This document shows, one piece after another, positions 9,170 through 19,151 of a stretch of DNA of 64,000 nt. The stretch's first letter is position 1; the number at the start of each line of letters is the position of its first letter. Where the stretch lies: assembly GCF_030733685.1 (NCBI RefSeq), contig NZ_JASHIM010000004.1, positions 1 to 64,000 on the forward strand, given 5' to 3'. The DNA comes from Roseovarius sp. MMSF_3281. Its GTDB lineage: Bacteria > Pseudomonadota > Alphaproteobacteria > Rhodobacterales > Rhodobacteraceae. A model generated the notes under the pieces. The model saw only the letters and a list, made by a program, of their open reading frames with translations. It was not told where the DNA came from and did no database searches. The translations under genes and the position numbers were made by a program.

Positions 9170-10276
9170 ATGAGCCTGTCGCCCCTCAATCAACGCCGCT
9201 GGCGGAACTTCAAACGCAACAAGCGCGCCTTTTGGTCCTTGATCATCTTCTCGGTGGTCTTCGTTATCACGCTTTTTGCCGAGTTCGTGGCGAACGACAA
9301 GCCGATCCTCGTCAGCTATCGCGGCGATTTTTATACGCCGATCTTCAATTTCTACCCCGAAACCCGGTTCGGCGGCGATTTCGAGACTGAGGCGATCTAT
9401 CGTGACCCCGAGGTGCAATGCCTGATCACATCGGGCGGGCTGGATATCTGTTTCGATGATCCCGAGGGGGTGATCGAAGACGCGCAGGATGGCATGGTCG
9501 AGGGCGAGGAGATCGCCAAGGGCTGGATGATCTGGCCGCCTATCCCCTATAGCTATGACACCTCGGTCGACCGGCCCGGCGCCGCGCCCTTGCCGCCGAA
9601 TGAGCAAAACTGGCTGGGCACGGACGATACCAAGCGCGATGTGCTGGCGCGGGTGATCTATGGTTTCCGGCTGTCGGTGATGTTCACGCTGATTGTCACG
9701 GCGCTGTCCTCGGTCATCGGGATTTTTGCCGGGGCGATCCAGGGGTATTTCGGCGGCTGGCTTGACCTGATTTTCCAACGGATAATCGAGATATGGGCCT
9801 CGACCCCGCAGATTTACGTGATCATCATCCTGTTCGCGATCCTGCCGCGAAGTTTCTGGCTTTTGGTGGTGATTACCGTTTTGTTCGGCTGGATGGCACT
9901 GGTGGGTGTGGTGCGGGCCGAATTCCTGCGCGCGCGCAACCTTGAGTATGTCCGCGCGGCCAAGGCGCTTGGCGTGTCGAACCTGACCATCATGTTCCGC
10001 CATATGCTGCCCAATGCCATGGTCGCCACGCTGACCATGCTGCCCTTTGTCATCACCGGCACGATCTCGCTTCTGGCGGGGCTGGATTTCCTTGGTTTCG
10101 GTTTGCCGTCCTCGGCCCCGTCGCTTGGTGAACTCACTCTTCAAGCCAAGCAAAACCTGCAAGCGCCGTGGCTGGCCTTCACTGCCTTTTTCGCTTTTGC
10201 CATCATGCTGTCGCTTCTCGTTTTCATTTTCGAAGGCGTGCGTGATGCCTTTGACCCCAGAAAGACCTTTGAATGA
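9170..10276 (+). CDS. yejE: Peptide ABC transporter permease (YejE-type)
   Basis: This is the second permease of the importer, 368 residues. It has the N-terminal pattern of the OppC/YejE branch (LNQRRWRNFKRNKRAFWSL before the first membrane span), an unusually long periplasmic region of about 140 residues typical of YejE, then five spans with the EAA loop (RAEFLRARNLEYVRAAKALGVSN). AGGGG lies upstream of the ATG. It overlaps yejF by 4 bases. Unlike the other gene junctions of this operon, its upstream junction with yejB is wide and holds a dispersed repeat. Confidence 0.92.
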   Translation: MSLSPLNQRRWRNFKRNKRAFWSLIIFSVVFVITLFAEFVANDKPILVSYRGDFYTPIFNFYPETRFGGDFETEAIYRDPEVQCLITSGGLDICFDDPEGVIEDAQDGMVEGEEIAKGWMIWPPIPYSYDTSVDRPGAAPLPPNEQNWLGTDDTKRDVLARVIYGFRLSVMFTLIVTALSSVIGIFAGAIQGYFGGWLDLIFQRIIEIWASTPQIYVIIILFAILPRSFWLLVVITVLFGWMALVGVVRAEFLRARNLEYVRAAKALGVSNLTIMFRHMLPNAMVATLTMLPFVITGTISLLAGLDFLGFGLPSSAPSLGELTLQAKQNLQAPWLAFTAFFAFAIMLSLLVFIFEGVRDAFDPRKTFE

Positions 10277-11865
10277 GCCTGTTGCGTGTCGAGAACCTGA
10301 AGGTCAGCTTCAAACAGGACGGCGCGATCATCCCGGCGGTGCATGGGGTATCTTTTAACGTCGACCGGGGCGAGACCGTGGCGCTGGTCGGCGAATCCGG
10401 CTCGGGCAAATCGGTGACGGCGCTGTCCACCGTGTCGCTTCTTGGACCCTCGGCACAGGTCGAAGGTAGTGTCACCTACGACGGGCAGGAAATGATCGGC
10501 GCGCCCAGCAAACGCCTGCGTCAGGTGCGCGGCAACGACATCAGCTTTATTTTCCAGGAGCCGATGACATCCCTCAACCCGCTGCACACGCTGGAAAAGC
10601 AGATCGGTGAAAGCCTTGCTTTGCACCAGGGCCTGACCGATGAGGCCGCGCGGACGCGCATTATCGAATTGCTGGACCGTGTCGGCATCCATGACCCGGA
10701 AAGCCGCCTTGGCGCCTATCCGCACCAATTGTCAGGCGGGCAAAGGCAACGCGTGATGATCGCCATGGCGCTTGCCAACAAGCCCGATATCCTGATCGCG
10801 GACGAACCCACCACGGCGCTTGACGTGACCATTCAGGCGCAAATCCTTGACCTTTTGGCCGAGTTGAAGCGCGAGGAGGGGATGGGCCTTCTGTTCATCA
10901 CCCACGACCTCAACGTGGTACAGCGGATCGCCGACAAGGTCTGCGTGATGAAGGACGGCGAGATCGTCGAAAGCGGCCCCACGGGTGAAATTTTCGCCAA
11001 CCCGCAACACGCCTATACCCGGAAGCTTTTGAATGCCCTGCCCTCGGGGGAGCCTGACCCGGTGCCAGAGGACGCGCGCCCGCTTGTGGAGACCGACAAG
11101 CTGCGGGTCTGGTTCCCGATCCAGAAAGGGTTTTTGCGTAAGACCGTGGGCCATGTGAAGGCCGTCAACGAGGCCACGATCAGCGTCCGGGCGGGCGAAA
11201 CCCTTGGCATCGTGGGCGAATCCGGCTCGGGCAAGACCACGCTGGCCCTGGCGATCATGCGGCTGATCCAGTCCGAGGGCGGCATCACCTTTGACGGCGA
11301 AGACGTGAATGCATGGTCCACCCGGAAACTCCGCCGCCGCCGGGCACAGATGCAGATCGTCTTCCAAGACCCCTTCGGAAGCCTCAGCCCCCGGATGACC
11401 TGCGAACAGATCATTGCCGAAGGGCTGGGTGTTCACGGTAACCGCGATGGCCGCGCCGAACGCGATCTGGTGGCCGAAGTGATGGAGGAGGTGGACCTCA
11501 ACCCCGCCACCATGGACCGCTACCCGCATGAGTTTTCAGGTGGGCAGAGACAGCGCATCGCCATTGCCCGCGCCATGATCCTGCGGCCCAAGATGGTGGT
11601 TCTGGACGAACCCACCTCGGCGCTTGATATGACGGTGCAGGTGCAGGTCGTCGATCTGCTGCGGCGTCTGCAGGTAAAATACGGGCTGGCCTATCTTTTC
11701 ATCTCTCACGACCTCGCCGTGGTGCGCGCCATGAGCCACCGGGTGGTGGTGATGAAACAGGGCGATATCGTCGAATACGCCGATGCCAAAACGCTGTTCG
11801 AGGCCCCGCAAACCGAATATGCGCGCAACCTGCTTCAGGCCGCGCTTGACCTCAAGCCGGCTTAG
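10273..11865 (+). CDS. yejF: Peptide ABC transporter ATP-binding protein, two fused ATPase domains (YejF-type)
   Basis: A 530-residue protein with two complete ABC ATPase domains. Domain 1 has Walker A GESGSGKS at 40-47, signature LSGGQRQR near 155 and the Walker B/D-loop [11 protein letters not shown]; domain 2 has Walker A GESGSGKT near 313, signature FSGGQRQR near 421 and [11 protein letters not shown]. Each is followed by the oligopeptide-transporter C-terminal extension. It powers the YejABE importer. The ATG overlaps the yejE stop, and its own stop overlaps the convergent hemN stop by 4 bases. Confidence 0.93.
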   Translation: MSLLRVENLKVSFKQDGAIIPAVHGVSFNVDRGETVALVGESGSGKSVTALSTVSLLGPSAQVEGSVTYDGQEMIGAPSKRLRQVRGNDISFIFQEPMTSLNPLHTLEKQIGESLALHQGLTDEAARTRIIELLDRVGIHDPESRLGAYPHQLSGGQRQRVMIAMALANKPDILIADEPTTALDVTIQAQILDLLAELKREEGMGLLFITHDLNVVQRIADKVCVMKDGEIVESGPTGEIFANPQHAYTRKLLNALPSGEPDPVPEDARPLVETDKLRVWFPIQKGFLRKTVGHVKAVNEATISVRAGETLGIVGESGSGKTTLALAIMRLIQSEGGITFDGEDVNAWSTRKLRRRRAQMQIVFQDPFGSLSPRMTCEQIIAEGLGVHGNRDGRAERDLVAEVMEEVDLNPATMDRYPHEFSGGQRQRIAIARAMILRPKMVVLDEPTSALDMTVQVQVVDLLRRLQVKYGLAYLFISHDLAVVRAMSHRVVVMKQGDIVEYADAKTLFEAPQTEYARNLLQAALDLKPA

Positions 11866-13217
11866 ATGGCCGAGCTATGGCCGGCCTTGTCCAACTCATA
11901 GGCGTCGAAACTGCGAGCGATCATGCGGGTTAGGGGCCGGGCCTCCATCGGCACGAACAGCCCGTTTTCGTTCACCTGCAACAGGCCGGAAAACTCTGAT
12001 GCGGTACGGTTCAGCATCTGGCGCAGGGCCGTGGGCGTGATGTCGAATGTTCGGGTGATGTCCTCGGCATCAATCCGGAACTCGCACATCAACTGTTCGA
12101 TCAACCGGCTGCGCAACTTGTCGTCGCCGCGGAACACATGGCCCCGCGTGGTGGAAAACCGGCCCTCGCGAATGGCCGCCGTATGCGCCCCCGTGGCAGG
12201 GGCGTTTTGTGCATAACCCTGCGGGAAGCGCGAGATCGAGGACGCCCCCACACCGATCAGCGCCTCGGCGGTATCATCGGTATAGCCCTGGAAATTCCGC
12301 CGCAGGTTGCCGGTTTTCTGGGCGATGGTCAGGCTGTCGTCTTGGGTGGCGAAATGGTCGATCCCGATCTCGGCGTAATTGTCCCACAGGAACAAGCGGC
12401 GCGCGGTTTCGAAAAGTTCCAGCCGCTCTTCCGGTGTGGGCAGGGCGTCCGATGGCAGCAACTGCTGTCGTTTGGCCATCCACGGCACATGCGCATAACC
12501 ATAAAGCGCTACCCGGTCGGGGTTGAGCGAAAGCAGCTTCTGCACGCTTTCTGTAATCCGCGCCTTGGTCTGATGCGGCAGGCCATAAAGGATATCGGCG
12601 TTCAGGCTTTGCACACCGCGCGCACGTATCTCTTCCGCGGCCCAACGTGTGATGTCGTAGCTTTGCAAGCGCCCGATGCTTTGTTGAATCTCCTCGTGGA
12701 AATCCTGCACCCCGATCGAGGCGCGGTTCATCCCCGCGGCGGCCAGCACATCCAGACGCGCGCCGTCAATCTCGTTCGGGTCAATCTCAACCGAGAACTC
12801 CGTATCCGAATCAAAGGGGGCGACGTCCTTGATGGCCCCGGCCAGCTCATCCATCATGCCCGGTTGCAAAAGGGTGGGGGTGCCGCCGCCCCAATGCAGG
12901 CGCGACAGGGTGACGCCCTTGGGCAAATGTTGCCCCAACATCCTGAGTTCGGTCTTCAGCGTTTCCAGATACGCCAGCACGGGCTTGTCGCTTTGCGTGC
13001 CTTGGGTGCGACAGGCACAGAACCAGCACAAACGCCTGCAAAACGGCACATGCACATACAGTGAAATCCGCGCCCCTTCCGGGATCGCTTCGATCCAGTT
13101 GGTGAAACCATCCGCGTTGATGTCGCGTGTGAAATGTGGGGCGGTGGGATAGCTGGTGTATCTTGGCACCTTTGCGTCAAAGAGACCCAACTCACCCAGT
13201 TTTGCTTTTGTAACCAT
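11862..13217 (-). CDS. hemN: Oxygen-independent coproporphyrinogen III oxidase (radical SAM)
   Basis: HemN converts coproporphyrinogen III to protoporphyrinogen IX without oxygen, for heme synthesis under low oxygen. The 451-residue protein carries the radical SAM cluster motif CRRLCWFCAC (cysteines 60, 64, 67, with C69 typical of true HemN), a GGGTPTLL SAM-contact motif, and the C-terminal HemN domain. It reads away from fnrL; one FNR box (13253-13266) lies 36 bases upstream of its start, consistent with induction at low oxygen. The pairing with fnrL is common in Rhodobacteraceae. Confidence 0.95.
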   Translation of the reverse strand: MVTKAKLGELGLFDAKVPRYTSYPTAPHFTRDINADGFTNWIEAIPEGARISLYVHVPFCRRLCWFCACRTQGTQSDKPVLAYLETLKTELRMLGQHLPKGVTLSRLHWGGGTPTLLQPGMMDELAGAIKDVAPFDSDTEFSVEIDPNEIDGARLDVLAAAGMNRASIGVQDFHEEIQQSIGRLQSYDITRWAAEEIRARGVQSLNADILYGLPHQTKARITESVQKLLSLNPDRVALYGYAHVPWMAKRQQLLPSDALPTPEERLELFETARRLFLWDNYAEIGIDHFATQDDSLTIAQKTGNLRRNFQGYTDDTAEALIGVGASSISRFPQGYAQNAPATGAHTAAIREGRFSTTRGHVFRGDDKLRSRLIEQLMCEFRIDAEDITRTFDITPTALRQMLNRTASEFSGLLQVNENGLFVPMEARPLTRMIARSFDAYELDKAGHSSAI

Positions 13218-13252
13218 GTGCGTACCGTTAAACTGCAGGACAAACGGCCTCC

Positions 13253-13266
13253 TTGATGCAGATCAA
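13253..13266. promoter_or_regulatory. FNR box shared by hemN and fnrL
   Basis: TTGATGCAGATCAA matches the FNR consensus TTGAT-N4-ATCAA exactly. It lies between the divergent hemN and fnrL starts (36 and 22 bases away), so FnrL could activate hemN and control its own gene. Confidence 0.88.
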
Positions 13267-13288
13267 AATAACAGGAAACTGATCCGCC

Positions 13289-14035
13289 ATGCTTGACGAA
13301 AAATCCCAAGCCATTCCGCGCGATTGCGGTGATTGCCCCATTCGGCATCGGGCCGTTTGCGCACGGTGCGAGGCGGATGAACTGGAGTCCCTCGATCAGA
13401 TCAAGTACTACCGCAGCTTCGAAGCCGGTCAGACGGTGATCTGGGCCGGGGACAAGATGGAGTTCGTGGGCTCGGTCGTCACGGGGATCGCCACCTTGAC
13501 CCAGACCATGGAAGATGGCCGTACCCAGATGGTCGGCCTTCTGCTGCCCAGTGATTTCGTAGGGCGTCCGGGCCGGGACGAGGCGGCATATGACGTGGTC
13601 GCGACAAGCGATGTGGTCATGTGTTGCTTCAGGAAAAAACCATTCGAGGATTTGATGGGCCGCACACCGCATATCGCGCAGCGCCTGTTGGAAATGACCC
13701 TTGATGAACTGGACGCGGCGCGCGAATGGATGCTGGTCCTTGGGCGAAAGACCGCCCGGGAAAAGATCGCCTCGCTTCTGTCGATCATCGCGCGGCGCGA
13801 TGCCTCTCTCAAACTGACAAAACCCGCTGGCCCGATGGTGTTTGACCTGCCGCTGACGCGGGAGGCCATGGCCGATTACCTTGGCCTGACGCTGGAAACC
13901 GTCAGCCGCCAGATTTCGGCCCTGAAAAAGGACGGCGTGATCCAGTTGGAAGGCAAACGCCATATCACGGTGCCGGATTTCGACCGCCTTCTCGACGAGG
14001 CGGGCGACGACAGCGACGGCGGAATGCTGGCCTAA
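13289..14035 (+). CDS. fnrL: Crp/Fnr-family oxygen-sensing regulator FnrL
   Basis: This 248-residue regulator switches on genes for low-oxygen life. It has the N-terminal cysteine set for a [4Fe-4S] cluster (C13, C16, C24, with C27 nearby) and a central cysteine pair at 112-113, a cyclic-nucleotide-like beta barrel, a dimer helix, and a C-terminal winged helix with recognition helix LETVSRQISAL. The target motif appears four times in this window, upstream of hemN/fnrL, usp, ccoN and ccoG. One box lies just upstream of its own start, which suggests autoregulation. Confidence 0.95.
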   Translation: MLDEKSQAIPRDCGDCPIRHRAVCARCEADELESLDQIKYYRSFEAGQTVIWAGDKMEFVGSVVTGIATLTQTMEDGRTQMVGLLLPSDFVGRPGRDEAAYDVVATSDVVMCCFRKKPFEDLMGRTPHIAQRLLEMTLDELDAAREWMLVLGRKTAREKIASLLSIIARRDASLKLTKPAGPMVFDLPLTREAMADYLGLTLETVSRQISALKKDGVIQLEGKRHITVPDFDRLLDEAGDDSDGGMLA

Positions 14036-14111
14036 GCGCCATTGCCGGGAAAATTGCCTCTAACCTATTGCTCGGCAAGGAAAATTCCTGCCAATTTTAC
14101 GTCTGAGACTC

Positions 14112-14142
14112 CCGCGCGCCCTATTGTAAACGGGGCGCGCGG
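14112..14142. terminator. Hairpin between convergent fnrL and usp
   Basis: CCGCGCGCCC (14112-14121) pairs perfectly with GGGCGCGCGG (14133-14142). It sits in the 163-base gap between the convergent fnrL and usp stops and is probably a bidirectional terminator; there is no long T-run. Confidence 0.55.
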
Positions 14143-14198
14143 TTATAAACCTAAATCAGTTTCGTACATTCGGCAGGCAGGATGACGCGCCCGCAGGC

Positions 14199-15038
14199 TT
14201 ACCGCGCCATGAACACCGGCAGGTCGGCCTGTTCCAGCATGTGGCGCGTGGCCCCGCCAAAGACCGCTTCGCGGAAACGCGAATGTCCATAGGCGCCCAT
14301 CACCAGCATATCGGCTTTCATGTCGTCGGCATGGCGCAAGAGTACATCCGAGACACGCGGCAGGGTTTTCGACAGCACGTCGATTTCCACATTCGCGCCG
14401 TGCCGTGCCAGGTACTGCGAGACCAGCCCACCGGGGTCCGAGCGGTTCGGCCCGTGCTGCGGCGGGTCGATCACCACCACATGCACCTCATCCGCCGCCG
14501 TGATCAACGGCATGGCGGCGCGAATCGCGCCAAGCGCCTCGTTGCTTTCGTTCCAGCCGATCAGCAGGCGGTTGGGCGCGGGCTGCGGCTTGGCGTTGGG
14601 CGGAACGATAAGGGCAGGGGTGTGACCTTCGAACAGCGCCGATTCGGTGACCGGCTCCAATTCGGCGCCACAGTTGTCACCATAGGGGCGCGGCAGAACC
14701 ACCAGATCGGAAAACCGTGCCCGCGCCGCCACGTGCCGCCCCAGGTCGGCCAATTGCGCCACCCCGGTTTCACTGGACCACCGAACACCCGAACCTTCCA
14801 AAAGCTTGGTGACCTTCGCCTCAAGCGCCTCTGATTCCTCTTGCGCCCGGGTAATCGTTTCTTGCAGGACAACCGCGCTTGCCCCTGCATAGTAGTATCC
14901 CGTCTGGCTGCGATCCACGCCAAGGCACAGCACATCGAGATGTGCGTCATGCGCCAAGGCCATGGCCATGGCCTGCGCCATGGTGTCTTCGACAAGGGTT
15001 TCATCGGTAACCACGGAAAACAGGCTATTATACGTCAT
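14199..15038 (-). CDS. Universal stress protein, tandem Usp domains
   Basis: A 279-residue protein with two UspA-like domains. The second domain shows the ATP-binding signature GAYGHSRFREAVFGG..RHMLE near the C-terminus; the first is more divergent. AAGGA precedes the ATG. A palindromic FNR box lies 62 bases upstream of the start, so the gene is probably induced at low oxygen together with the adjacent divergent cbb3 oxidase operon. The exact role is unknown; Usp proteins commonly support survival during energy limitation. Confidence 0.88.
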   Translation of the reverse strand: MTYNSLFSVVTDETLVEDTMAQAMAMALAHDAHLDVLCLGVDRSQTGYYYAGASAVVLQETITRAQEESEALEAKVTKLLEGSGVRWSSETGVAQLADLGRHVAARARFSDLVVLPRPYGDNCGAELEPVTESALFEGHTPALIVPPNAKPQPAPNRLLIGWNESNEALGAIRAAMPLITAADEVHVVVIDPPQHGPNRSDPGGLVSQYLARHGANVEIDVLSKTLPRVSDVLLRHADDMKADMLVMGAYGHSRFREAVFGGATRHMLEQADLPVFMAR

Positions 15039-15100
15039 GGGGTCGTCCTTGTTTCTAGATATGAGACCTTTACGCTACGCACATTCTCGATCCCTCCGCT

Positions 15101-15114
15101 TTGATGCGCATCAA
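15101..15114. promoter_or_regulatory. FNR box near usp
   Basis: TTGATGCGCATCAA is a fully palindromic match to the FNR consensus. It is the nearer of two boxes to the usp start (62 bases) and lies on the usp side of the divergent usp-ccoN region. Confidence 0.85.
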
Positions 15115-15132
15115 GAAATGCGATAGCCGTTA

Positions 15133-15146
15133 TTGATGCAGATCAA
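15133..15146. promoter_or_regulatory. FNR box near ccoN
   Basis: TTGATGCAGATCAA, identical to the hemN/fnrL box, is centred about 100 bases before the ccoN start and probably drives the cbb3 oxidase operon. Two boxes 18 bases apart serve the two divergent promoters. Confidence 0.87.
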
Positions 15147-15240
15147 GGCACCGATGCTGCCCGCGCAGCATTAACGCAGCAGTCTAAACGCGCCCGCGCG
15201 ACATGTACGAATCGCGCGGTAAGAGACGAAGGGACGCAAC

Positions 15241-16845
15241 ATGACGAACTATATCAAGCTGATCGCGCTTGGCATAATCACGCTCTTCGCGTTGATTGCC
15301 GCCAACTACGCGCGCGATCTGGCCTATCTGGTCAATGCGCTGACGGTGGCGCTTGTGGCCGGTGGCCTTTTCATCTGGACTTTGCGCAATACGGACGAGC
15401 CCGTCGTGACGGTGGACCTGTCCGGCGAATATATGGATGGCGTCGTGCGCGCCGGTGTGATCGCGACCGCCCTCTGGGGCGTTGTCGGCTTTCTGGCCGG
15501 GACGTTTATCGCATTCCAACTGGCTTTTCCGGGGCTCAACTTCGATTGGGCCCAAGGGTATTTGAATTTTGGCCGGTTGCGGCCCTTGCACACCTCGGCG
15601 GTGATTTTCGCGTTTGGGGGCAATGCCCTGATCGCGACGTCCTTCTACGTGGTGCAACGTACATCCGCCGCGCGTCTTTGGGGGGGCAACCTGGCATGGT
15701 TCGTCTTTTGGGGGTTCCAACTGATGATCGTGCTGGCGGCCACGGGCTATCTTCTGGGCGCGACCCAGTCGAAAGAATACGCCGAGCCGGAATGGTATGT
15801 TGACTGGTGGCTGACCATCGTCTGGGTGGCCTACCTTGCCGTGTTCCTCGGCACCATCGTCAAGCGCAAAGAGCCGCATATCTACGTGGCGAACTGGTTC
15901 TACCTGTCGTTCATCATCACCGTTGCCATGCTTCACATCGTGAACAACCTGAGCATCCCGGTCTCGATCTGGGGCTCCAAATCGGTTCAGGTCTTCTCGG
16001 GTGTGCAGGATGCCATGGTTCAGTGGTGGTACGGCCACAACGCCGTGGGCTTCTTCCTGACCGCCGGCTTCCTTGGCATGATGTACTACTTCGTACCAAA
16101 ACAGGCCGAACGCCCGGTGTTCAGCTATAAACTGTCGATCATCCACTTCTGGGCGCTGATCTTCATCTACATCTGGGCCGGTCCGCACCACCTGCACTAC
16201 ACGGCGCTGCCCGATTGGGCCTCGACGCTGGGCATGGTGTTCTCGATCGTGCTTTGGATGCCCTCATGGGGTGGCATGATCAACGGGTTGATGACGCTGT
16301 CGGGCGCCTGGGACAAGCTGCGCACCGATCCGATCATCCGGATGATGGTGATCTCGGTCGGGTTCTACGGCATGTCGACCTTCGAGGGGCCGATGATGTC
16401 GATCCGCGCGGTGAACTCGCTGTCGCACTATACCGACTGGACCATTGGTCACGTGCACTCGGGCGCGCTTGGCTGGAACGGCATGATCACCTTTGGTGCC
16501 CTGTACTTCCTCGTGCCCAAGCTGTGGAACAAAGAACGCCTCTACAGCCTGAGCATGGTCAGCTGGCACTTCTGGCTCGCGACCATCGGCATCATCCTCT
16601 ACGCCGCCGCCATGTGGGTGACCGGCATCATGGAGGGTCTGATGTGGCGCGAAGTGGATGCCAACGGCTTCCTCGTGAACTCCTTCGCCGACACCGTGGA
16701 TGCCAAGCTGCCCATGTACATCGTGCGTGGTCTGGGCGGGGTCCTTTATATCACCGGCGCAATCATCATGTGCTACAACCTGTTCATGACCGTCAAACGG
16801 AGCCCGGCTGTCGAAGCCAACAACTCCGTTGTTCCGGCCGAATAA
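15241..16845 (+). CDS. ccoN: cbb3-type cytochrome c oxidase subunit I
   Basis: CcoN is the catalytic subunit of the high-affinity cbb3 oxidase, carrying heme b and the heme b3-CuB site. The 534-residue protein has about twelve membrane spans and the expected histidine motifs: [10 protein letters not shown] (low-spin heme ligand), [10 protein letters not shown] (CuB ligand and the active-site Tyr-His region), [13 protein letters not shown] and [17 protein letters not shown] lies upstream of the ATG. It is the first gene of ccoNOQP and has an FNR box in its promoter region. Confidence 0.97.
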   Translation: MTNYIKLIALGIITLFALIAANYARDLAYLVNALTVALVAGGLFIWTLRNTDEPVVTVDLSGEYMDGVVRAGVIATALWGVVGFLAGTFIAFQLAFPGLNFDWAQGYLNFGRLRPLHTSAVIFAFGGNALIATSFYVVQRTSAARLWGGNLAWFVFWGFQLMIVLAATGYLLGATQSKEYAEPEWYVDWWLTIVWVAYLAVFLGTIVKRKEPHIYVANWFYLSFIITVAMLHIVNNLSIPVSIWGSKSVQVFSGVQDAMVQWWYGHNAVGFFLTAGFLGMMYYFVPKQAERPVFSYKLSIIHFWALIFIYIWAGPHHLHYTALPDWASTLGMVFSIVLWMPSWGGMINGLMTLSGAWDKLRTDPIIRMMVISVGFYGMSTFEGPMMSIRAVNSLSHYTDWTIGHVHSGALGWNGMITFGALYFLVPKLWNKERLYSLSMVSWHFWLATIGIILYAAAMWVTGIMEGLMWREVDANGFLVNSFADTVDAKLPMYIVRGLGGVLYITGAIIMCYNLFMTVKRSPAVEANNSVVPAE

Positions 16846-16860
16846 GAGGAGCGACGGACA

Positions 16861-17589
16861 ATGGCAATTCTCGACAAACACGCAATCCTTGAGAAGAACA
16901 TCACGCTTCTCACGATCTTTGCCTTCCTTGTGGTCACCATCGGCGGCATCGTCCAGATCGCCCCGCTGTTCTGGCTGGAAAACACCATCGAGGACGTAGA
17001 GGGCGTGCGCCCCTACACCCCGCTGGAACTTACCGGGCGCGATATCTACGTCCGTGAAGGCTGCTACGTGTGTCACAGCCAGATGATCCGCCCCATGCGG
17101 GACGAGGTCGAACGCTATGGCCACTACAGCCTTGCGGCGGAATCGCAGTACGATCACCCGTTCCAATGGGGCTCCAAGCGGACCGGGCCTGACCTTGCCC
17201 GCGTCGGTGGCCGGTACTCGGACGAATGGCACGTCGACCACTTGCGCGACCCGCAGACCGTGGTGCCGGAATCGGTGATGCCCAAATACGGCTACCTCGA
17301 AGATCGCATGATCGAACCGACCTATATCGAGGACCTGCTTGAAACGCATGCCTTCGTGGGGGTCCCCTATAGCGACGAGATGATCGAAAACGCCCAAGCG
17401 GATTTCAACGTACAGGTCGACCCCTTCGGCGACACCGACGGGCTGTTCGAGCGCTACGGCGAAAACGTCAACGTGCGCAACTTCGACGGGCAGCCGGGGA
17501 TTTCCGAGGCCGACGCATTGATCGCCTACCTGCAAATGCTGGGCACGTTGGTTGATTTCTCGACCTTCACCCCGGTGGCAAGCCGCTAA
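16861..17589 (+). CDS. ccoO: cbb3-type cytochrome c oxidase subunit II (monoheme)
   Basis: CcoO is a membrane-anchored monoheme cytochrome c passing electrons from CcoP to CcoN. The 242-residue protein has one N-terminal span (about 14-38) and one heme site CYVCH at 68-72. The axial methionine is probably in [15 protein letters not shown] precedes the start, 15 bases after ccoN. Confidence 0.97.
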   Translation: MAILDKHAILEKNITLLTIFAFLVVTIGGIVQIAPLFWLENTIEDVEGVRPYTPLELTGRDIYVREGCYVCHSQMIRPMRDEVERYGHYSLAAESQYDHPFQWGSKRTGPDLARVGGRYSDEWHVDHLRDPQTVVPESVMPKYGYLEDRMIEPTYIEDLLETHAFVGVPYSDEMIENAQADFNVQVDPFGDTDGLFERYGENVNVRNFDGQPGISEADALIAYLQMLGTLVDFSTFTPVASR

Positions 17590-17606
17590 GGAAAGGACAA
17601 GGACCA

Positions 17607-17801
17607 ATGGAAACCTACTCTCTCCTGCGTGAATTCGCCGACAGCTGGATGCTCTTGTTTCTCTTCGCGTTCTTCGTTGGTGTGGTGATCTGGGTCTTCC
17701 GGCCCGGCGCCACCAAGACCTACGAAGATCCCTCGGGCATCCCCTTCCGGCACGAAGACAAACCCGCCACGCGCGGGGAAGCCGACGCCAAGGAGGCGTG
17801 A
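17607..17801 (+). CDS. ccoQ: cbb3-type cytochrome c oxidase subunit CcoQ
   Basis: A 64-residue single-span protein (hydrophobic segment LLFLFAFFVGVVIWVF) with a short charged tail containing YEDPSGIPFRHED. CcoQ helps stability and assembly of the cbb3 complex. Position between ccoO and ccoP and the FRPG..YEDP pattern identify it. Confidence 0.93.
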   Translation: METYSLLREFADSWMLLFLFAFFVGVVIWVFRPGATKTYEDPSGIPFRHEDKPATRGEADAKEA

Positions 17802-17806
17802 ACGAC

Positions 17807-18676
17807 ATGGCAAAACAACCTAAAAAGAAGCAAGAGGTCGAAACGACCGGCCACGAATGGGACGGTATTCAGGAGTATAACAACCCCCTGCCGCGCTGGT
17901 GGCTGTGGGTCTTCTACGCCACCATCGTCTGGGCCATCTGGTACACCATCGCCTATCCGGCATGGCCCGGCATCAAGGATGCCACCTCGGGCTATCTTGG
18001 CTGGTCGACCCGGGCCAACGTGGCCCAGGAAATCGCCGATGCCGATGCCGCCAATGCCGCGATCAACGAAAGGCTCGCCTCGGTCGAACTGACGTCGATT
18101 GCCGGCGACGAGGAACTGGCCACCTACGCCCGGTCGGCGGGTGAGTCGATCTTCATGACATGGTGTGCGCAGTGTCACGGCTCGGGTGCTGCCGGTGCCA
18201 AGGGCTACCCCAACCTGCAAGATGACGCGTGGCTGTGGGGCGGCACGGTGGAAGATATCCACTACACCGTGGCCCACGGCATCCGGAACGAAGATGACCC
18301 CGATGCGCGTTATTCCCAAATGCCCGCCTTCGGCGAGCTTCTGGACGAGGCGCAGATCGAACAGGTGGTCAACTACGTGATGTCCCTGTCGTCCACGTAC
18401 GAGCCACAGGACGCATCCTTGGTCGAAGCCGGTCAGACTGTCTATCTGGACAACTGTGCCGCCTGTCACGGCGACAACGGAAATGGCGATATCTATCAAG
18501 GGGCGCCAAACCTGACCGACGCCATCTGGCTTTATGGCGGGGACTACGAGACCGTGAAGCACACGGTGGTCAACTCGCGCTTTGGCGTGATGCCCCCGAT
18601 GGGCGGTGCAGAGTTGAGCGAGGCGGAAATCCGCGCTGTCACCACCTATGTCCACCAACTGGGCGGCGGCGAATAA
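17807..18676 (+). CDS. ccoP: cbb3-type cytochrome c oxidase subunit III (diheme)
   Basis: CcoP accepts electrons from soluble or anchored cytochrome c. The 289-residue protein has a span at about 31-52 following the conserved EWDGIQEYNNPLPRWWLW, then two cytochrome c domains with heme sites CAQCH (120-124) and CAACH (217-221). The start at 17807 is preferred over the GTG at 17798 because AGGAGG (17791-17796) is 10 bases from the ATG but only 1 base from the GTG. It is the last gene of ccoNOQP. Confidence 0.97.
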   Translation: MAKQPKKKQEVETTGHEWDGIQEYNNPLPRWWLWVFYATIVWAIWYTIAYPAWPGIKDATSGYLGWSTRANVAQEIADADAANAAINERLASVELTSIAGDEELATYARSAGESIFMTWCAQCHGSGAAGAKGYPNLQDDAWLWGGTVEDIHYTVAHGIRNEDDPDARYSQMPAFGELLDEAQIEQVVNYVMSLSSTYEPQDASLVEAGQTVYLDNCAACHGDNGNGDIYQGAPNLTDAIWLYGGDYETVKHTVVNSRFGVMPPMGGAELSEAEIRAVTTYVHQLGGGE

Positions 18677-18694
18677 GCCCCGCCTGAAAAGAAT

Positions 18695-18721
18695 ACCCGC
18701 AGACGCATCGCGCCTGCGGGT
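18695..18721 (+). terminator. Hairpin after ccoP
   Basis: ACCCGCAG (18695-18702) pairs with CTGCGGGT (18714-18721), 19 bases after the ccoP stop. Only two T residues follow, so termination may be weak or Rho-dependent. Confidence 0.5.
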
Positions 18722-18723
18722 TC

Positions 18724-18772
18724 GGCACCGGTCCTTCCGTCCTGTTCGCGCGTTTCCTGGAAGGCCGGTGCC
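18724..18772. other. Long GC-rich hairpin of unclear role downstream of ccoNOQP
   Basis: GGCACCGGTCCTTCC (18724-18738) pairs with GGAAGGCCGGTGCC (18759-18772) with one bulge, around a 20-base loop. It follows the ccoP hairpin by two bases. It could be a second terminator, an mRNA 3'-end stabiliser or the 3' end of a small RNA. The rest of 18773-18912 shows nothing I can name. Confidence 0.4.
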
Positions 18773-18912
18773 ACTTTATTCCGCGAAATCACCGGTCCCT
18801 GTCAACGCCGCTTGGGCGGTTTTGATGCCCGTTACCGGCCATTTGTCCAAGGCCGGGGTGGCCTGTGCCCGGTCATTGCCGCAGCAGGGCACTCAACCGG
18901 ATCAAAAAGCGT

Positions 18913-19068
18913 TCAGTCACGGCGGCGGCCCTCGGTGTGGGCAACCAATTCCGCAGGTTCGCGGCTGTCAAAGGCAGGGCCTTTTTGCCAATGGCCGGGG
19001 GCGCCCCAATGAATGCGGCGATCCGTGCGGGTGGCGGTATTGAAAGATTTGGCGAAAATTCCAAGCAT
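18913..19068 (-). CDS. Small protein divergent from a LysR regulator, function unknown
   Basis: A 51-codon frame begins MLGIFAKSFNTATRTDRR and ends HTEGRRRD. AAAGGA stands 6 bases before the ATG, an ideal ribosome binding site. The protein is hydrophilic and basic, with no membrane span, cysteine or signal peptide. It is read divergently from the LysR gene, and a TGTAA-N7-TTACA palindrome lies between them, so it is a likely target of that regulator. Third-position GC is somewhat below that of the neighbours. I do not recognise the family; it could also be the stump of a longer gene. Confidence 0.5.
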   Translation of the reverse strand: MLGIFAKSFNTATRTDRRIHWGAPGHWQKGPAFDSREPAELVAHTEGRRRD

Positions 19069-19151
19069 GGTGTGTCCTTTCGGGGCTGCGTTTCTTGTCT
19101 TTATTTATGGTGTTCTGGTGCGCATAATGCGACTCAGGAAAAATTTTGACA

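Noticed and set aside
7796..10162. Very long open frame on the minus strand opposite yejB/yejE
   Set aside because: It mirrors a high-GC coding region, has no ribosome binding site and gives low-complexity Arg/His/Gln-rich protein. It is a codon-bias shadow of the yej genes.
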